A DNA stretch of 35,128 nucleotides from an uncultured Bacillota bacterium (GTDB taxonomy: Bacteria > Bacillota > Clostridia > Christensenellales > UBA1242), in assembly GCA_949296805.1 (NCBI GenBank), contig CASFPO010000002.1, positions 1 to 35,128 on the forward strand, read 5' to 3'. Below, one piece after another: positions 26,284 through 35,128 of the stretch (position 1 is its first letter; each line of letters opens with the position of its first letter). The position numbers were made by a program, and so were the translations under genes. A model generated the notes under the pieces. It was not told where the DNA came from, ran no database searches, and saw only the letters and a list, made by a program, of their open reading frames with translations.

Positions 26284-27417
26284 ATGATATATTTAGATAA
26301 TAGTGCCACCACCTATATAAAACCAAAAGAAGTAATTAAGGCAGTAACAGATAGCCTTATTCATTATAGTGCAAATCCTGGCAGAAGCGGACACAAAGCA
26401 AGTATAAAATGTGCCTTAAAAGTACAAGAAATTAGAGAAAAATTAGCTAACCATTATAACGCCACAAGCGGAGAAAACATCATTTTTACTTTAAACTGCA
26501 CTCAAGCGTTAAACCTTGCCATTCTTGGCTCAGTAAAAGAAGGAGGAAATGTAATCTGCACTGAAAATGAACATAACTCAGTGCTAAGACCTTTAGAATA
26601 CCTTAAAAGGCAAGGCAAAATTGACTATACAGTTGCTTATCAATCTAACCCTACTGGTATAACTTTGGAGGACATTTTGCCACTTGTAAAAGACAACACT
26701 TATATGATAATTTGCAACCATATTTCAAATGTAAACGGAAGCAAAGCCGACATAAAAAAGATTGGTAATTATTGTAAAAGTAAAAATATAATTTTTTTAG
26801 TGGATGGGGCTCAAAGTTGTGGACACGAAAAAATAGATATTAAAGAATATAATATCGACTATCTAACCATAGCAGGACACAAAGGCTTTTATGCTCCACA
26901 AAGCCTAGGAGCACTTGTGATGAACGATAAATATCGACCAGAGCCGATTATGTTTGGTGGCACAGGCACAAATTCATTAGAGCTTATTCAGCCAAGCATT
27001 TACCCAGAAAGATTAGAAAGCGGAACTATCTCCTCTCCGTTAATTATAGGACTTGGCGCTGGGCTAGATTTTGTAGAGAATAATTTTAAAGAAATTCAGG
27101 CAAAAATAGATGACTTGACCACCTATTTAAATTATGAACTTAATAAACTTAACATTACCTCATACACACAACCTGAAAATGCCTTTGGCGTTGTAGCTTT
27201 TAATATAAAAAATCTGCACTCAAATGTTGTTGCAGATATATTAAATGAAAAATATGATATTTGTGTTAGAAGTGGTTATCATTGTGCACCTTTAAAGCAC
27301 AAAGCCTTAGGTACACTAGAGCAAGGTGCTGTGAGAGTGTCAATCTCCTACTTTAACACTTTTAGTGAAATACAAAGAACTCTACACTGCATAAAGCAAA
27401 TTTACAAGACCTTATAA
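26284..27417 (+). CDS. Cysteine desulfurase family protein, class II (SufS/CsdA-like)
   Basis: A PLP-dependent enzyme that releases sulfur from cysteine or selenium from selenocysteine. It has H97 in NEHNS, D174 in LVDGAQS, the PLP lysine K200 in AGHKGF, and the catalytic cysteine C334 in RSGYHCAP, the class II RxGxHC form. Length 377 fits the subgroup often found with DUF3343. Other suf genes (sufBCDU) are not here, so it is not the housekeeping Fe-S desulfurase by context. The only ribosome binding site is a GAGG about 12 nt upstream, rather far. It is the second desulfurase in this window and differs from the one coupled to thiI. Confidence 0.88.
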   Translation: MIYLDNSATTYIKPKEVIKAVTDSLIHYSANPGRSGHKASIKCALKVQEIREKLANHYNATSGENIIFTLNCTQALNLAILGSVKEGGNVICTENEHNSVLRPLEYLKRQGKIDYTVAYQSNPTGITLEDILPLVKDNTYMIICNHISNVNGSKADIKKIGNYCKSKNIIFLVDGAQSCGHEKIDIKEYNIDYLTIAGHKGFYAPQSLGALVMNDKYRPEPIMFGGTGTNSLELIQPSIYPERLESGTISSPLIIGLGAGLDFVENNFKEIQAKIDDLTTYLNYELNKLNITSYTQPENAFGVVAFNIKNLHSNVVADILNEKYDICVRSGYHCAPLKHKALGTLEQGAVRVSISYFNTFSEIQRTLHCIKQIYKTL

Positions 27418-27463
27418 AAACAAAAAACTATTATGCAATTGTTCTAATTTCATTACATAATAG
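27418..27463 (-). terminator. Terminator of rpsO-pnp
   Basis: On the minus strand CTATTATG(T)AAT pairs with ATT(G)CATAATAG, 11 pairs with one mismatch, followed by TTTTTTGTTTTT. Read on the plus strand there is no T-run, so it serves pnp. Confidence 0.75.
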
Positions 27464-27487
27464 CTTGATTTATAATGTCAATAATAC

Positions 27488-29584
27488 TTATTTTTCTTTT
27501 GGTACTATTCTTTTTAGGTCAATTCTACCTTTGTCATCAATCTTAATAACTTCAACTTCAACGGTATCGCCTATTTTAACAACATCTTCAACTTTTGCAA
27601 CGCGTTTGTTAGACAATTTGGAGATATGAATCATACCCTCTTTATTTCCGCCAAACTCTACAAAAGCACCAAAGCTCATTATTCTAACGACCTTAGCATC
27701 ATAAACATCGCCAACCTCTACATCTTCAACAATACCTAAAATTATTTTCTTTGCTTTTTCTGCCATCTCTAGATCGTGAGTTGCAACGAATACATGCCCG
27801 CCATCATCAATATCAATTTTTACGCCAGTTTCATCGATTATCTTATTAATCATCTTTCCGCCAGAGCCAATAACATCTTTAATTTTATCAGGATTAATTG
27901 TAAAGGTAATAATTTTAGGTGCATATTTTGATAGCTCTGCTCTTGGCTGGCTAATCTCTTGGAGAAGTTTATCCATAATAAACATCCTACCTTCTCTTGC
28001 CTGCTTAAGTGCTGTAGTTAAGATATTTTTATCAATACCTTTAATCTTTATATCCATCTGTATTGCGGTAACGCCCTTTTCTGTTCCAGTAACTTTAAAG
28101 TCCATATCTCCTAAAAAGTCCTCAAGTCCTTGAATATCAGACAATACTGCCACTTTGCCACTTTCATCATCTTTTATAAGCCCCATAGCAATACCAGCTA
28201 CTGGTCTTTTAATAGGCACTCCACCATCCATTAAAGCCAAGGTTGAACCACATACAGACGCCATAGATGACGAACCATTTGAGGACAACACCTCTGACAC
28301 AAGTCTTAAAGCGTATGGGAATTCTTCCTCTGTTGGAATTACAGGCTCTAGGGCTCTTTCAGCAAGTGCTCCGTGTCCTATTTCTCTTCTGCCAGGACTT
28401 TTAATACCTTTCGCCTCGCCAGTTGCATATGCTGGCATATTATAATGATGAACATACCTATTAAATTCCTCATCATCAAGCCCTTCAAGTTTTTGCATAT
28501 CTGATACTGTGCCTAAAGTAAGAGTGGTAAGCACCTGAGTTTGTCCTCTTGTAAATATTGCACTGCCATGTGTTCTTGGCAAAACTCCAACCTCGCACCA
28601 AATAGGTCTAATTTCAGTAAGTTTTCTTCCATCAGGACGCACGCCGTGATTAAGTATCTTTGACCTAACCTTTTCTTTTGTCATTTTATACAAAACATCA
28701 TCAATTGCCTTTTCACTTTCAGGGAAAATTTCTGCAAAATGTTGTTTTGTCTCTTCAGCAGTTGCATCTTGTCTTGATTGTCTTTCTTGTCTATCAAAAG
28801 TATCTAGAGCATAGTCAAGCTTTTCACTAGCAAATTCTCTTACAGCCTTATCTATCTCCTCAGGCACAATATTGAAAACTAGACCTTTTGCTACTGGCTT
28901 GCCGATTTCTTGTTTTACCTTTCTTTGAAATTCAACAATTTTCTTGATTTCCTCATGTGCAAACATAATTGCATCAAGTACAGTTTCTTCTGGGATTTCC
29001 TTAGCGCCTGCCTCAACCATCAAAACAGCCTCGTCCGTTCCAGAAACTGTTAAATGCAGTAAGGAGTTATCACGTTCTTCATTATTAGGATTGATAATAA
29101 ATTTATCATTGACAAGACCTACTTGCACCGAGCCTGTTGGCCCCATAAAAGGAATATCTGAAATAGTTAAAGCAAAGCTAGAACCAAGCATTGCAAGAGG
29201 CTCTGGAGATACATCTGGGTCTACTGAGAGTGCTGTTGCCACTACACATACATCGTGATAAAAGCCTTTAGGGAACAAAGGTCTTAAAGGTCTGTCAATC
29301 AGTCTTGATGTAAGAATTGCCTTATCAGAAGGTTTACCCTCTCTCTTTTTAAATCCGCCTGGGATTTTACCAACCGAATACATTTTCTCTTCAAAGTCCA
29401 CTTGCAGTGGGAAAAAGTCTATCCCTGGTCTTGGCTCTTTTGACATAGTAACATTGACCATAACAACAGTTTCTCCGCATTTTACAAGACAGCTACCATT
29501 TGCTTGCTCACAGATTCTGCCAGTTTCAAAAATTACTTTTTTCCCACCAATCTCTATTTCATACCTTTTAAAATCGTCTTTCAT
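27488..29584 (-). CDS. pnp: Polyribonucleotide nucleotidyltransferase (PNPase)
   Basis: A trimeric 3'-5' phosphorolytic exoribonuclease in mRNA decay. Two RNase PH-like domains lie at about 1-220 and 310-540, and the active-site stretch DFLGDMDFKV is in the second (489-498). A KH domain with VIGSGG (571-576) and an S1 domain (about 624-692) follow. Length 698 is full size. AAAAGGAG precedes the ATG. rpsO-pnp is the conserved bacterial order. Confidence 0.96.
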   Translation of the reverse strand: MKDDFKRYEIEIGGKKVIFETGRICEQANGSCLVKCGETVVMVNVTMSKEPRPGIDFFPLQVDFEEKMYSVGKIPGGFKKREGKPSDKAILTSRLIDRPLRPLFPKGFYHDVCVVATALSVDPDVSPEPLAMLGSSFALTISDIPFMGPTGSVQVGLVNDKFIINPNNEERDNSLLHLTVSGTDEAVLMVEAGAKEIPEETVLDAIMFAHEEIKKIVEFQRKVKQEIGKPVAKGLVFNIVPEEIDKAVREFASEKLDYALDTFDRQERQSRQDATAEETKQHFAEIFPESEKAIDDVLYKMTKEKVRSKILNHGVRPDGRKLTEIRPIWCEVGVLPRTHGSAIFTRGQTQVLTTLTLGTVSDMQKLEGLDDEEFNRYVHHYNMPAYATGEAKGIKSPGRREIGHGALAERALEPVIPTEEEFPYALRLVSEVLSSNGSSSMASVCGSTLALMDGGVPIKRPVAGIAMGLIKDDESGKVAVLSDIQGLEDFLGDMDFKVTGTEKGVTAIQMDIKIKGIDKNILTTALKQAREGRMFIMDKLLQEISQPRAELSKYAPKIITFTINPDKIKDVIGSGGKMINKIIDETGVKIDIDDGGHVFVATHDLEMAEKAKKIILGIVEDVEVGDVYDAKVVRIMSFGAFVEFGGNKEGMIHISKLSNKRVAKVEDVVKIGDTVEVEVIKIDDKGRIDLKRIVPKEK

Positions 29585-29607
29585 AATAACTCCTTTTAAC
29601 CTTTAAA

Positions 29608-29642
29608 AAAAGAGGTAGATAAAAACATATCTCCCCCTCAAC
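29608..29642 (-). terminator. Hairpin between rpsO and pnp, attenuator-like
   Basis: On the minus strand GAGG..AGATA pairs with TATCT.CCTC around an internal loop, followed by TTTTTTT. It should lower pnp relative to rpsO, and may also be a processing site. Confidence 0.6.
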
Positions 29643-29648
29643 TTTAGT

Positions 29649-29909
29649 TTATTTAACCTCACGGATACCAAGATCTTTAACAAGACTTCTGTACGCTTCA
29701 ATATCTCTTTCTTTAAGATAGAGCAAAAATCCTTTTCTTTTACCAACCATTTGAAGCAATCCTCTGCGTGAGTGGTTATCTTTTGGATTAGCTTTAAGGT
29801 GTTCGTTTAAATGATTAATTCTTGCTGTTAACAAAGCAATTTGAACTTGTACTGAACCTGTATCATTTTGCGATTGTTTATACTTTTCAATAATCTCTTT
29901 CTTTTCCAT
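29649..29909 (-). CDS. rpsO: 30S ribosomal protein S15
   Basis: Binds the 16S rRNA central domain early in 30S assembly. It shows the S15 pattern: [19 protein letters not shown], then [20 protein letters not shown]. At 86 residues it is slightly shorter than the usual 89. AGGAGG precedes the ATG. It has its own promoter and a leader of about 85 nt that can fold, as expected of S15 autoregulation. Confidence 0.97.
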   Translation of the reverse strand: MEKKEIIEKYKQSQNDTGSVQVQIALLTARINHLNEHLKANPKDNHSRRGLLQMVGKRKGFLLYLKERDIEAYRSLVKDLGIREVK

Positions 29910-30029
29910 TTTTCCTCCTATTTTTATTCTTATCCTTTTACGAAGTTATGTGTCAGAAGGTCTCAACATACTGCGTAGTAAGGACATTATCGACTTTTTA
30001 AGTATAGCATAACCAAAATAATTTGTAAA
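29910..30029 (-). promoter_or_regulatory. rpsO promoter and folded leader
   Basis: On the minus strand TTTACA (30029-30024), 17 nt, TATACT (30006-30001). The leader then shows TCCTTAC pairing with GTAAAAGGA (two A bulged), enclosing TATGT/ACATA and a small AGA/TCT hairpin. The outer helix ends near the ribosome binding site. This resembles an S15-binding autoregulatory leader in position, but I cannot match it to a known class. Confidence 0.55.
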
Positions 30030-30054
30030 CTATTTTTTTAAAATATTATTTATT

Positions 30055-31449
30055 TTATTTAAAAAATTCTTTCTTTTTTTCTATTATATCGTCTATTCTT
30101 TCAATATAATCCTTTAAAAACTTGACATTGGCTTGTCTTTCTATTTTGTTTTCTATATTATAAACTCTTTTACTTATAGCATTTGCTCCAACACCGATTA
30201 TGGTATTTGTCTCCTCCATACTATCTATATTAAAAATGCAAACACTATTATCTCGGTAATAGCCAACATTTTCAAGCCCGCTAAGCTGATGTTTTTGTCT
30301 ATAAATATAGTAAGGTTTATAGCCGTTTTTTTCAAGTGTGCTACTGGCATATTTTATCATATCCTCAACATCTTTAATATGCACTTTTTCTTGTTCGTCA
30401 TATAATAGTGAACCTTTTTTTAAGGATAAAGTATGCACAGTAATATTATCTGGAAAAAGCTCAATGGCTGTGTTTATCGTTCTTTTAAATATACCTAGTT
30501 TTTCTCCTGGAAGCCCTGCAATCAAATCCATATTAACAATAAAGTTTTTTTCAAGTGCTAGCTGATAGGCATTAAGCACTTCACTATTCTTTTGTTTTCT
30601 GCCTATTCGTTTAAGTGTTGCCTCACAAAAGGTTTGAGGATTTATTGATATGCGTGTTACACCATTATTCTTTAGTACTTCAAGTTTTTCACTAGTGATA
30701 GTATCAGCTCGCCCGCACTCAACCGTAAACTCTGTCACTGGAAAATTAAGCTCTTGAAGAAGTTTTTCAAGCTGTTTTGCAGTCAAAACTGATGGAGTTC
30801 CGCCACCTATGTAGATTGTTCTTACAATATATGCTTTTTGTTTTATTATCTCTTTTACTGCATTTAATTCTTTGATCAAAACTTCAATATATTTATCTAC
30901 CATATCTTTAACCATACTCAGCTCGCTAGATATAAAAGAACAATAACTGCATCTAGTTGGACATATGGGAATATTTACATATAAGTCGACAAGATTATCA
31001 TTTCTTATAATACATTTTTGATTCTTCATTATGTTTGCAACTAGCTCTGCTTTATCTTTTGAAACAAAGTAATCTCTTTCTAAAATCTCAGCAACTGTAT
31101 AAGCTTTCATCTCGCCATATTCTATTAAATCTCTTGCTAGCTTTGTAGGTCTAACCCCTGTAAGAGAACCCCAAGGCAATGTTTTATTAAGCTCTTTTGA
31201 CAATATAGTATAAAGCTGATTTTTTGTAATACGCTTTTTTAAGGATTTTTTATGTAAGTCTGTTAAGTTTTCATCTATAAGAAAACTATATTGATATATG
31301 TGATTTTGCCCTTGCGGGTCATAGCAAAATCTATTGTTTATCTTGCCTTGCTCTTCGGTAGCAAAAAATTCTATTGTTACATCAGTTTGAAAATAATCAA
31401 GAAGTGGTTGAAGCTCATATTTCATTTCTTCTGTATCTGTAATAATCAT
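30055..31449 (-). CDS. hemZ: Radical SAM protein, HemZ-like coproporphyrinogen dehydrogenase
   Basis: Belongs to the oxygen-independent coproporphyrinogen III oxidase-like radical SAM proteins. An N-terminal domain of about 150 residues containing PWGSLTGVRPTKL precedes the SAM core, as in HemZ and unlike HemN. The [4Fe-4S] motif is C163-x3-C167-x2-C170 (CPTRCSYC), followed by IYIGGGTPS. Length 464 is slightly short of Bacillus HemZ. Its start overlaps the relA stop as ATGA. relA-hemZ proximity is common in Clostridia. No other heme genes are here, so a true heme role is uncertain; such proteins occur in bacteria without heme. Confidence 0.85.
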   Translation of the reverse strand: MIITDTEEMKYELQPLLDYFQTDVTIEFFATEEQGKINNRFCYDPQGQNHIYQYSFLIDENLTDLHKKSLKKRITKNQLYTILSKELNKTLPWGSLTGVRPTKLARDLIEYGEMKAYTVAEILERDYFVSKDKAELVANIMKNQKCIIRNDNLVDLYVNIPICPTRCSYCSFISSELSMVKDMVDKYIEVLIKELNAVKEIIKQKAYIVRTIYIGGGTPSVLTAKQLEKLLQELNFPVTEFTVECGRADTITSEKLEVLKNNGVTRISINPQTFCEATLKRIGRKQKNSEVLNAYQLALEKNFIVNMDLIAGLPGEKLGIFKRTINTAIELFPDNITVHTLSLKKGSLLYDEQEKVHIKDVEDMIKYASSTLEKNGYKPYYIYRQKHQLSGLENVGYYRDNSVCIFNIDSMEETNTIIGVGANAISKRVYNIENKIERQANVKFLKDYIERIDDIIEKKKEFFK

Positions 31450-33557
31450 TTCTCGCTCCTTTGTACGCTAGTCACACTTTTAATATTTTTCATAGAATTT
31501 ATTGCCCTGTCAAGTTCTGCCTTGTTTTTAATCTCTATTCTTAAAATGCATACAATTGCATTGTCTATTTCTTTAGCATCAAACCCTCTCAAATTAATTT
31601 TAAGCGAGGTTATTAAACTTGTCAGCTTTGCCATGCTATTATTTTCTTTGTTTGCCACAACCTTGATGATGGCAGGAAAAGTTGCTCCCTCTTTTACAAG
31701 CCAAGTTGCATTTATTAAACGCTCAGGCTCTAAGTATCTCAAGTTTTGACAGTTATGTCTATGAATGGTTACACCCTTTCCTCGTGAGATATAGCCTACA
31801 ATATCATCGCCTTCAATTGGATTACAGCATCCTGCAAATCTTATCAGCATACCACTATTACCATCAACAAGCACACCATCTTTATTTCTTTTTAGTTTTA
31901 CTATATTATCTTGTTTTGGCAAAGTAAAGTGTTTGTCATTATATATTCTTATAAGCTTGCTAGCTACTTGCCCAGCAGTCATAGAACCCGAGCCTATTGA
32001 GGCATATATCTCATCAATATCTTCCATATTGAAGGTCTTTAAAAACTCTTGAAGATACTCCTCAGTAAGAAGTTGCGAAAAAGTAAAGCCCTTATCTTGA
32101 ATGGACTGCAAGAGCATACTTTTGCCAAGTTTAATATTCTCATCCTTAAGCTCACTTTTAAAGAAAGACTTAATCTTACTTCTTGCACCGCTCGTCTTTA
32201 CATATTTAAGCCAATCTCTTGAGGGCCCTTTTGAATTTGAAGAGGTTAAGATTTCTATAATATCGCCATTGCAAAGTAAAGTTGTGATAGGTCTCATCAC
32301 ACCATTTATTTTTGCACCAACACAACTGTTACCTATATCTGTATGAATGGCATAGGCAAAATCAATAGCGGTTGAACCCTCTGGAAACTCCAAAACTCTT
32401 CCCTTTGGCGTCTGAACAACTATCACTCCTGTATACAGATCACTTTTTAAAGTTTCTATAAAGTCCTCATTGGACATATTTTTTGCGTTTTCTATGGTCT
32501 GTCTAAACCAGGTCAGCCTATTATCAACATCAGACTTTTGACTCTTCTTTTCTTTGTAAAGCCAGTGAGCACAAAGTCCACCGTATTCAGACTCTTTGTG
32601 CATTGCCTTGGTACGAATTTGGACTTCAAGCGGGTGCTGATTTTCTACTATGATAGTAGTATGAAGTGACTTGTAGCCATTAGGTTTTGGATTGGCTATA
32701 TAATCCTTTACTCTTCCCGTCATAGGTTTATAGATTGAATGTATTCTTCCAAGGACCGCATAGCATTCTTCTACAGTATCGACAATTACCCTCATTGCCA
32801 AAATATCATAAATTTGGTCTAAGGTCAACTTCTTGTTATGAAGCTTGTTAAATATCGAAGAGACGTGCTTTATTCTGCTTACAATCTCGCCGTTTATTTT
32901 TAAATCATTTAAGATAGTTTGAAGTTTTGCCTTAGTTATTTTTAATTGTTGCTCATTTTCTTCTCTCTTATTCTCTACAGTCTCTTTTAAATTATTATAT
33001 TCTTCAGGATATTTTAACCTAATCACATTATCATAAAGATTTTGTTTTAACTGGTCAAGTCCAAGTCGTTCGGCTAACGGCATATGAACTTCTTCTACCT
33101 GCCTAACAAAGTTCCACTGATTTTCATTAAGTGGAAGATTTAAAACTGATATATCATAATATATTCCTGCAAGTTTTATCATCACAACACGCATATCGTG
33201 ACTCATTACAAGGAACATACGCCTGATATCTTCAATCTCTTCACTTAAGGTCAGCTGATTGATGTCTTTTATAGTTTTATAATCTTCAACCATAGCTTTT
33301 TCTTCTTTGCTTAAGTTGTTACTTAATTTATCTGCTTCATCTGGACACACTTTATAAAGTTGATAGCACAAAAACGCTATTAAGGACGCCTTATCAAGCT
33401 TTATATCTATAATAAGGTTAGTAATAACATTCAGCCTATCATAGTTAAGCTCATAGGCTAGTATCTTATCTATAATAGTTTTGTCTTTTGTTGTCAGTTT
33501 AAAATTATTATTTATTTTTTCTTTAAGTTGATTAATTAGCAACTCGTTTTCTGACAT
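31446..33557 (-). CDS. relA: Long RelA/SpoT homologue with intact (p)ppGpp synthetase and degenerate hydrolase domain
   Basis: Makes the alarmone (p)ppGpp from GTP/GDP and ATP on starved ribosomes. The synthetase domain is complete: SRIKHVSSIFNKL, RVKD (282-285), ANPKPNGYKSLHT and EVQIRTKAMH. TGS, zinc-finger (GCCNPIEGDD...HRHNC) and ACT domains follow. In the N-terminal HD hydrolase domain the usual LLHDVVED is FLCYQLYK (C64, Y65), and KLADRLHNM is KLAGIYYDI (128-136), so no metal-binding His-Asp remains. RVKD is the RxKD form typical of bifunctional Rel. The start at 33557 has AAAGGAG 9 nt upstream; it overlaps recJ by 26 bases. Length 703. Confidence 0.9.
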   Translation of the reverse strand: MSENELLINQLKEKINNNFKLTTKDKTIIDKILAYELNYDRLNVITNLIIDIKLDKASLIAFLCYQLYKVCPDEADKLSNNLSKEEKAMVEDYKTIKDINQLTLSEEIEDIRRMFLVMSHDMRVVMIKLAGIYYDISVLNLPLNENQWNFVRQVEEVHMPLAERLGLDQLKQNLYDNVIRLKYPEEYNNLKETVENKREENEQQLKITKAKLQTILNDLKINGEIVSRIKHVSSIFNKLHNKKLTLDQIYDILAMRVIVDTVEECYAVLGRIHSIYKPMTGRVKDYIANPKPNGYKSLHTTIIVENQHPLEVQIRTKAMHKESEYGGLCAHWLYKEKKSQKSDVDNRLTWFRQTIENAKNMSNEDFIETLKSDLYTGVIVVQTPKGRVLEFPEGSTAIDFAYAIHTDIGNSCVGAKINGVMRPITTLLCNGDIIEILTSSNSKGPSRDWLKYVKTSGARSKIKSFFKSELKDENIKLGKSMLLQSIQDKGFTFSQLLTEEYLQEFLKTFNMEDIDEIYASIGSGSMTAGQVASKLIRIYNDKHFTLPKQDNIVKLKRNKDGVLVDGNSGMLIRFAGCCNPIEGDDIVGYISRGKGVTIHRHNCQNLRYLEPERLINATWLVKEGATFPAIIKVVANKENNSMAKLTSLITSLKINLRGFDAKEIDNAIVCILRIEIKNKAELDRAINSMKNIKSVTSVQRSEK

Positions 33558-35128
33558 TTTCATTCTCTCCTTTAAAAGTGTTTTTAATAAGTGCAATCTG
33601 CTTATAAAGACTTGATTGCCCTAAATCTTTTTTAATTGATTTATTTATTTTTATTTTTAGCAGTTCTCCTTCTTCAACTTCAATTAAATTTAGTTCTCTA
33701 AATACCAGCAAGGCTAAATAAAAAGTGTTAAAGGATATTTGATTGTTAAAATCACATTTGTCATACAAATCAAAAACATTGTATATTGTTTTGTTTTGCT
33801 TGCTGATAAGTGACTTATATATCTTTGCAAAGGTTTGTCTAGATAAGTCTAAGCCAGCAAACTTTCTAGGATCGCCTAAGTTTTCTACAGGCAGATAAAT
33901 GTCTGCCTTTGTAATTTTATTTAACGCAGAGATAAAGTTTTTGTCAATTACAGGAGACAGAAAGATTATTTTGTTAAAGTTTTTCGCCCAACTTAAACCT
34001 TTAGGTGAAAGAAGCAAGCTATTATAGCCTATTTCTTTATCCTCATAAATGCCAAAGTGATAGATAGCTTGAGTATTATACTCTTTTGAAAATTCAACAT
34101 AATCATAACACGAATAAGTTACAAAACATATTCCAAAGACAGATGTTGTAGTGCCTCCTACAAAGGAGAGTAATTCCTCTTTTGGATATAGAGTAAATTT
34201 GGCTTCCCCTTCACTTGCTAAAGCTAGCTGATTTAGTTCTATGGAATTAAGTTTTTTATAAGCATCATCTTGAATAAAGCTTCCACCCTCAAAATTGACT
34301 ACAGTTCCCTTTGCTGAATATGGTTGCAATTCAAAAATAAAAGATTTTTTGCGAGAAAAATTCATCTTAATTACATCGTTAAGAAAATTAAAGTAGGTCA
34401 AATTGAGATTACCTATCTTGATGTTTGCGTGCTGAGGGAATTTTTTCATTGGTTGAATTTCTACCTCTTGAGAGATAATCTTAAATCTAGGTTTTGGATT
34501 GTCACAGCCAAAAGGCTCGAGTAATTTCAGCTCTCGCAAAAAGTCAGCAGTAAGCTCATTTTCAGTTATTTCAAGATCATAATACAAGATAGGTATAAAG
34601 ACCTCATCACTTACATTATTTAATGCAAAAGAGTTTATTTTGTTAGCAAAAAGTTCATAATTGCTACGCTTTAAAGTTAAGCCCGCTGCCATTGAATGTC
34701 CACCAAAAGTTTCTAAGATATCTTTTAAGGAAGAAAGTAGCTCGTGTATATTAATATCATTTATACTCCTTCCAGACCCAGAAAGCATATCGCCTTCTTG
34801 AGCGAACAAAAACACAGGTTTATGATATTTTTCTACTAATCTTGAGCATACTATTCCCAAAACACCCTTATCCCAAGCTTTTGAGGCAAGAGTGATGACT
34901 CTTTGATTGCGCATATCTACCTTTTGCAAAGCCTTCTCACAATCTTCATAGATTTTATTGCAAATAGCTTGGCGTTTGCTATTATGCTCTTTAATCTTAG
35001 CTAAATCTTTTTTTATCAGTACTGGATCGGTTTCAAAATACAATTTAAGCGAATCTTTAGCGTCGCCCATTCTGCCAGAGGCATTCAATTTTGGTCCTAT
35101 TTTAAAAGAAATGTCTATTGCGTCAGGC
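33532..35128 (-). CDS. recJ: Single-stranded-DNA exonuclease RecJ, 5' part beyond the window
   Basis: A 5'-3' single-strand exonuclease in recombination and repair. The reading frame is open to the window edge, and IGPKLNASGRMGD just inside it is a conserved RecJ motif, so the N-terminal DHH catalytic half lies outside. Present are the DHHA1 domain with GSGRS and GGHSMAAG, then an OB-fold-like region and a long C-terminal extension, as in the larger Firmicutes RecJ proteins. About 530 codons are visible. It runs into relA with overlap, giving recJ-relA-hemZ; the apt and dtd genes often found in this cluster are missing. Confidence 0.92.
   Translation of the reverse strand, partial: PDAIDISFKIGPKLNASGRMGDAKDSLKLYFETDPVLIKKDLAKIKEHNSKRQAICNKIYEDCEKALQKVDMRNQRVITLASKAWDKGVLGIVCSRLVEKYHKPVFLFAQEGDMLSGSGRSINDINIHELLSSLKDILETFGGHSMAAGLTLKRSNYELFANKINSFALNNVSDEVFIPILYYDLEITENELTADFLRELKLLEPFGCDNPKPRFKIISQEVEIQPMKKFPQHANIKIGNLNLTYFNFLNDVIKMNFSRKKSFIFELQPYSAKGTVVNFEGGSFIQDDAYKKLNSIELNQLALASEGEAKFTLYPKEELLSFVGGTTTSVFGICFVTYSCYDYVEFSKEYNTQAIYHFGIYEDKEIGYNSLLLSPKGLSWAKNFNKIIFLSPVIDKNFISALNKITKADIYLPVENLGDPRKFAGLDLSRQTFAKIYKSLISKQNKTIYNVFDLYDKCDFNNQISFNTFYLALLVFRELNLIEVEEGELLKIKINKSIKKDLGQSSLYKQIALIKNTFKGENENVRKRVAN

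Overview
The window is about 35 kb of AT-rich chromosome from a Firmicutes-type bacterium, most likely a Clostridia relative of an endospore former. The reasons are strong AGGAGG-type ribosome binding sites on most genes, a Phe T-box leader, sporulation protease SpoIVB in an argR-recN-spoIVB cluster, an arginine-phosphatase/rpiB pair as in Bacillus (ywlE-ywlF), and a recJ-relA-hemZ run typical of Clostridia. Almost everything is housekeeping and almost everything is on the minus strand. The plus strand carries only a tyrosine recombinase, an RluA-type pseudouridine synthase, a tRNA-Leu, an orphan membrane protein and a cysteine desulfurase. I see no phage, insertion sequence or CRISPR array.

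Layout, left to right. 1-635: non-coding DNA with two diverged copies of a folded repeat and a hairpin, then xerC-like recombinase (+). 1.8-5.6 kb: argR-recN, terminator, spoIVB (-). 5.6-11.7 kb: a Phe T-box operon pheS-pheT-iscS-thiI (-). 11.7-12.8 kb: rluD-like gene and tRNA-Leu with anticodon AAG (+). 12.9-13.2 kb: small encapsulin-ferritin-like protein (-). 13.4-16.6 kb: tig-clpP-clpX proteostasis operon (-). 16.7-20.6 kb: rsfS, then arginine phosphatase-rpiB-membrane glycosyltransferase-like protein-gap-two small membrane proteins (-). 20.6-21.4 kb: orphan four-helix membrane protein (+). 21.5-25.9 kb: yhbY, obg, nth, lysS and a membrane-anchored lytic transglycosylase (-). 26.0-27.4 kb: divergent DUF3343 (-) and cysteine desulfurase (+). 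27.5-29.9 kb: rpsO-pnp (-). 30.1-35.1 kb: hemZ, relA and the 3' part of recJ (-).

The genes serve translation and RNA maturation (PheRS, LysRS, ThiI with its sulfur donor, RluD, S15, PNPase, Obg, YhbY, RsfS), protein quality control (trigger factor, ClpXP, arginine phosphatase), DNA repair (RecN, RecJ, Nth) and central carbon metabolism (GAPDH, RpiB).

The most notable points are: a long Rel protein whose (p)ppGpp hydrolase site appears destroyed while its synthetase keeps the RxKD signature; a tRNA-Leu with anticodon AAG; the covarying two-copy repeat at 1-252; an orphan membrane-protein trio around gap; a small ferritin-like protein whose metal-ligand spacing matches encapsulated ferritin; and two plus-strand genes that look leaderless. 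All functional statements rest on reading motifs by eye; no database search was run.
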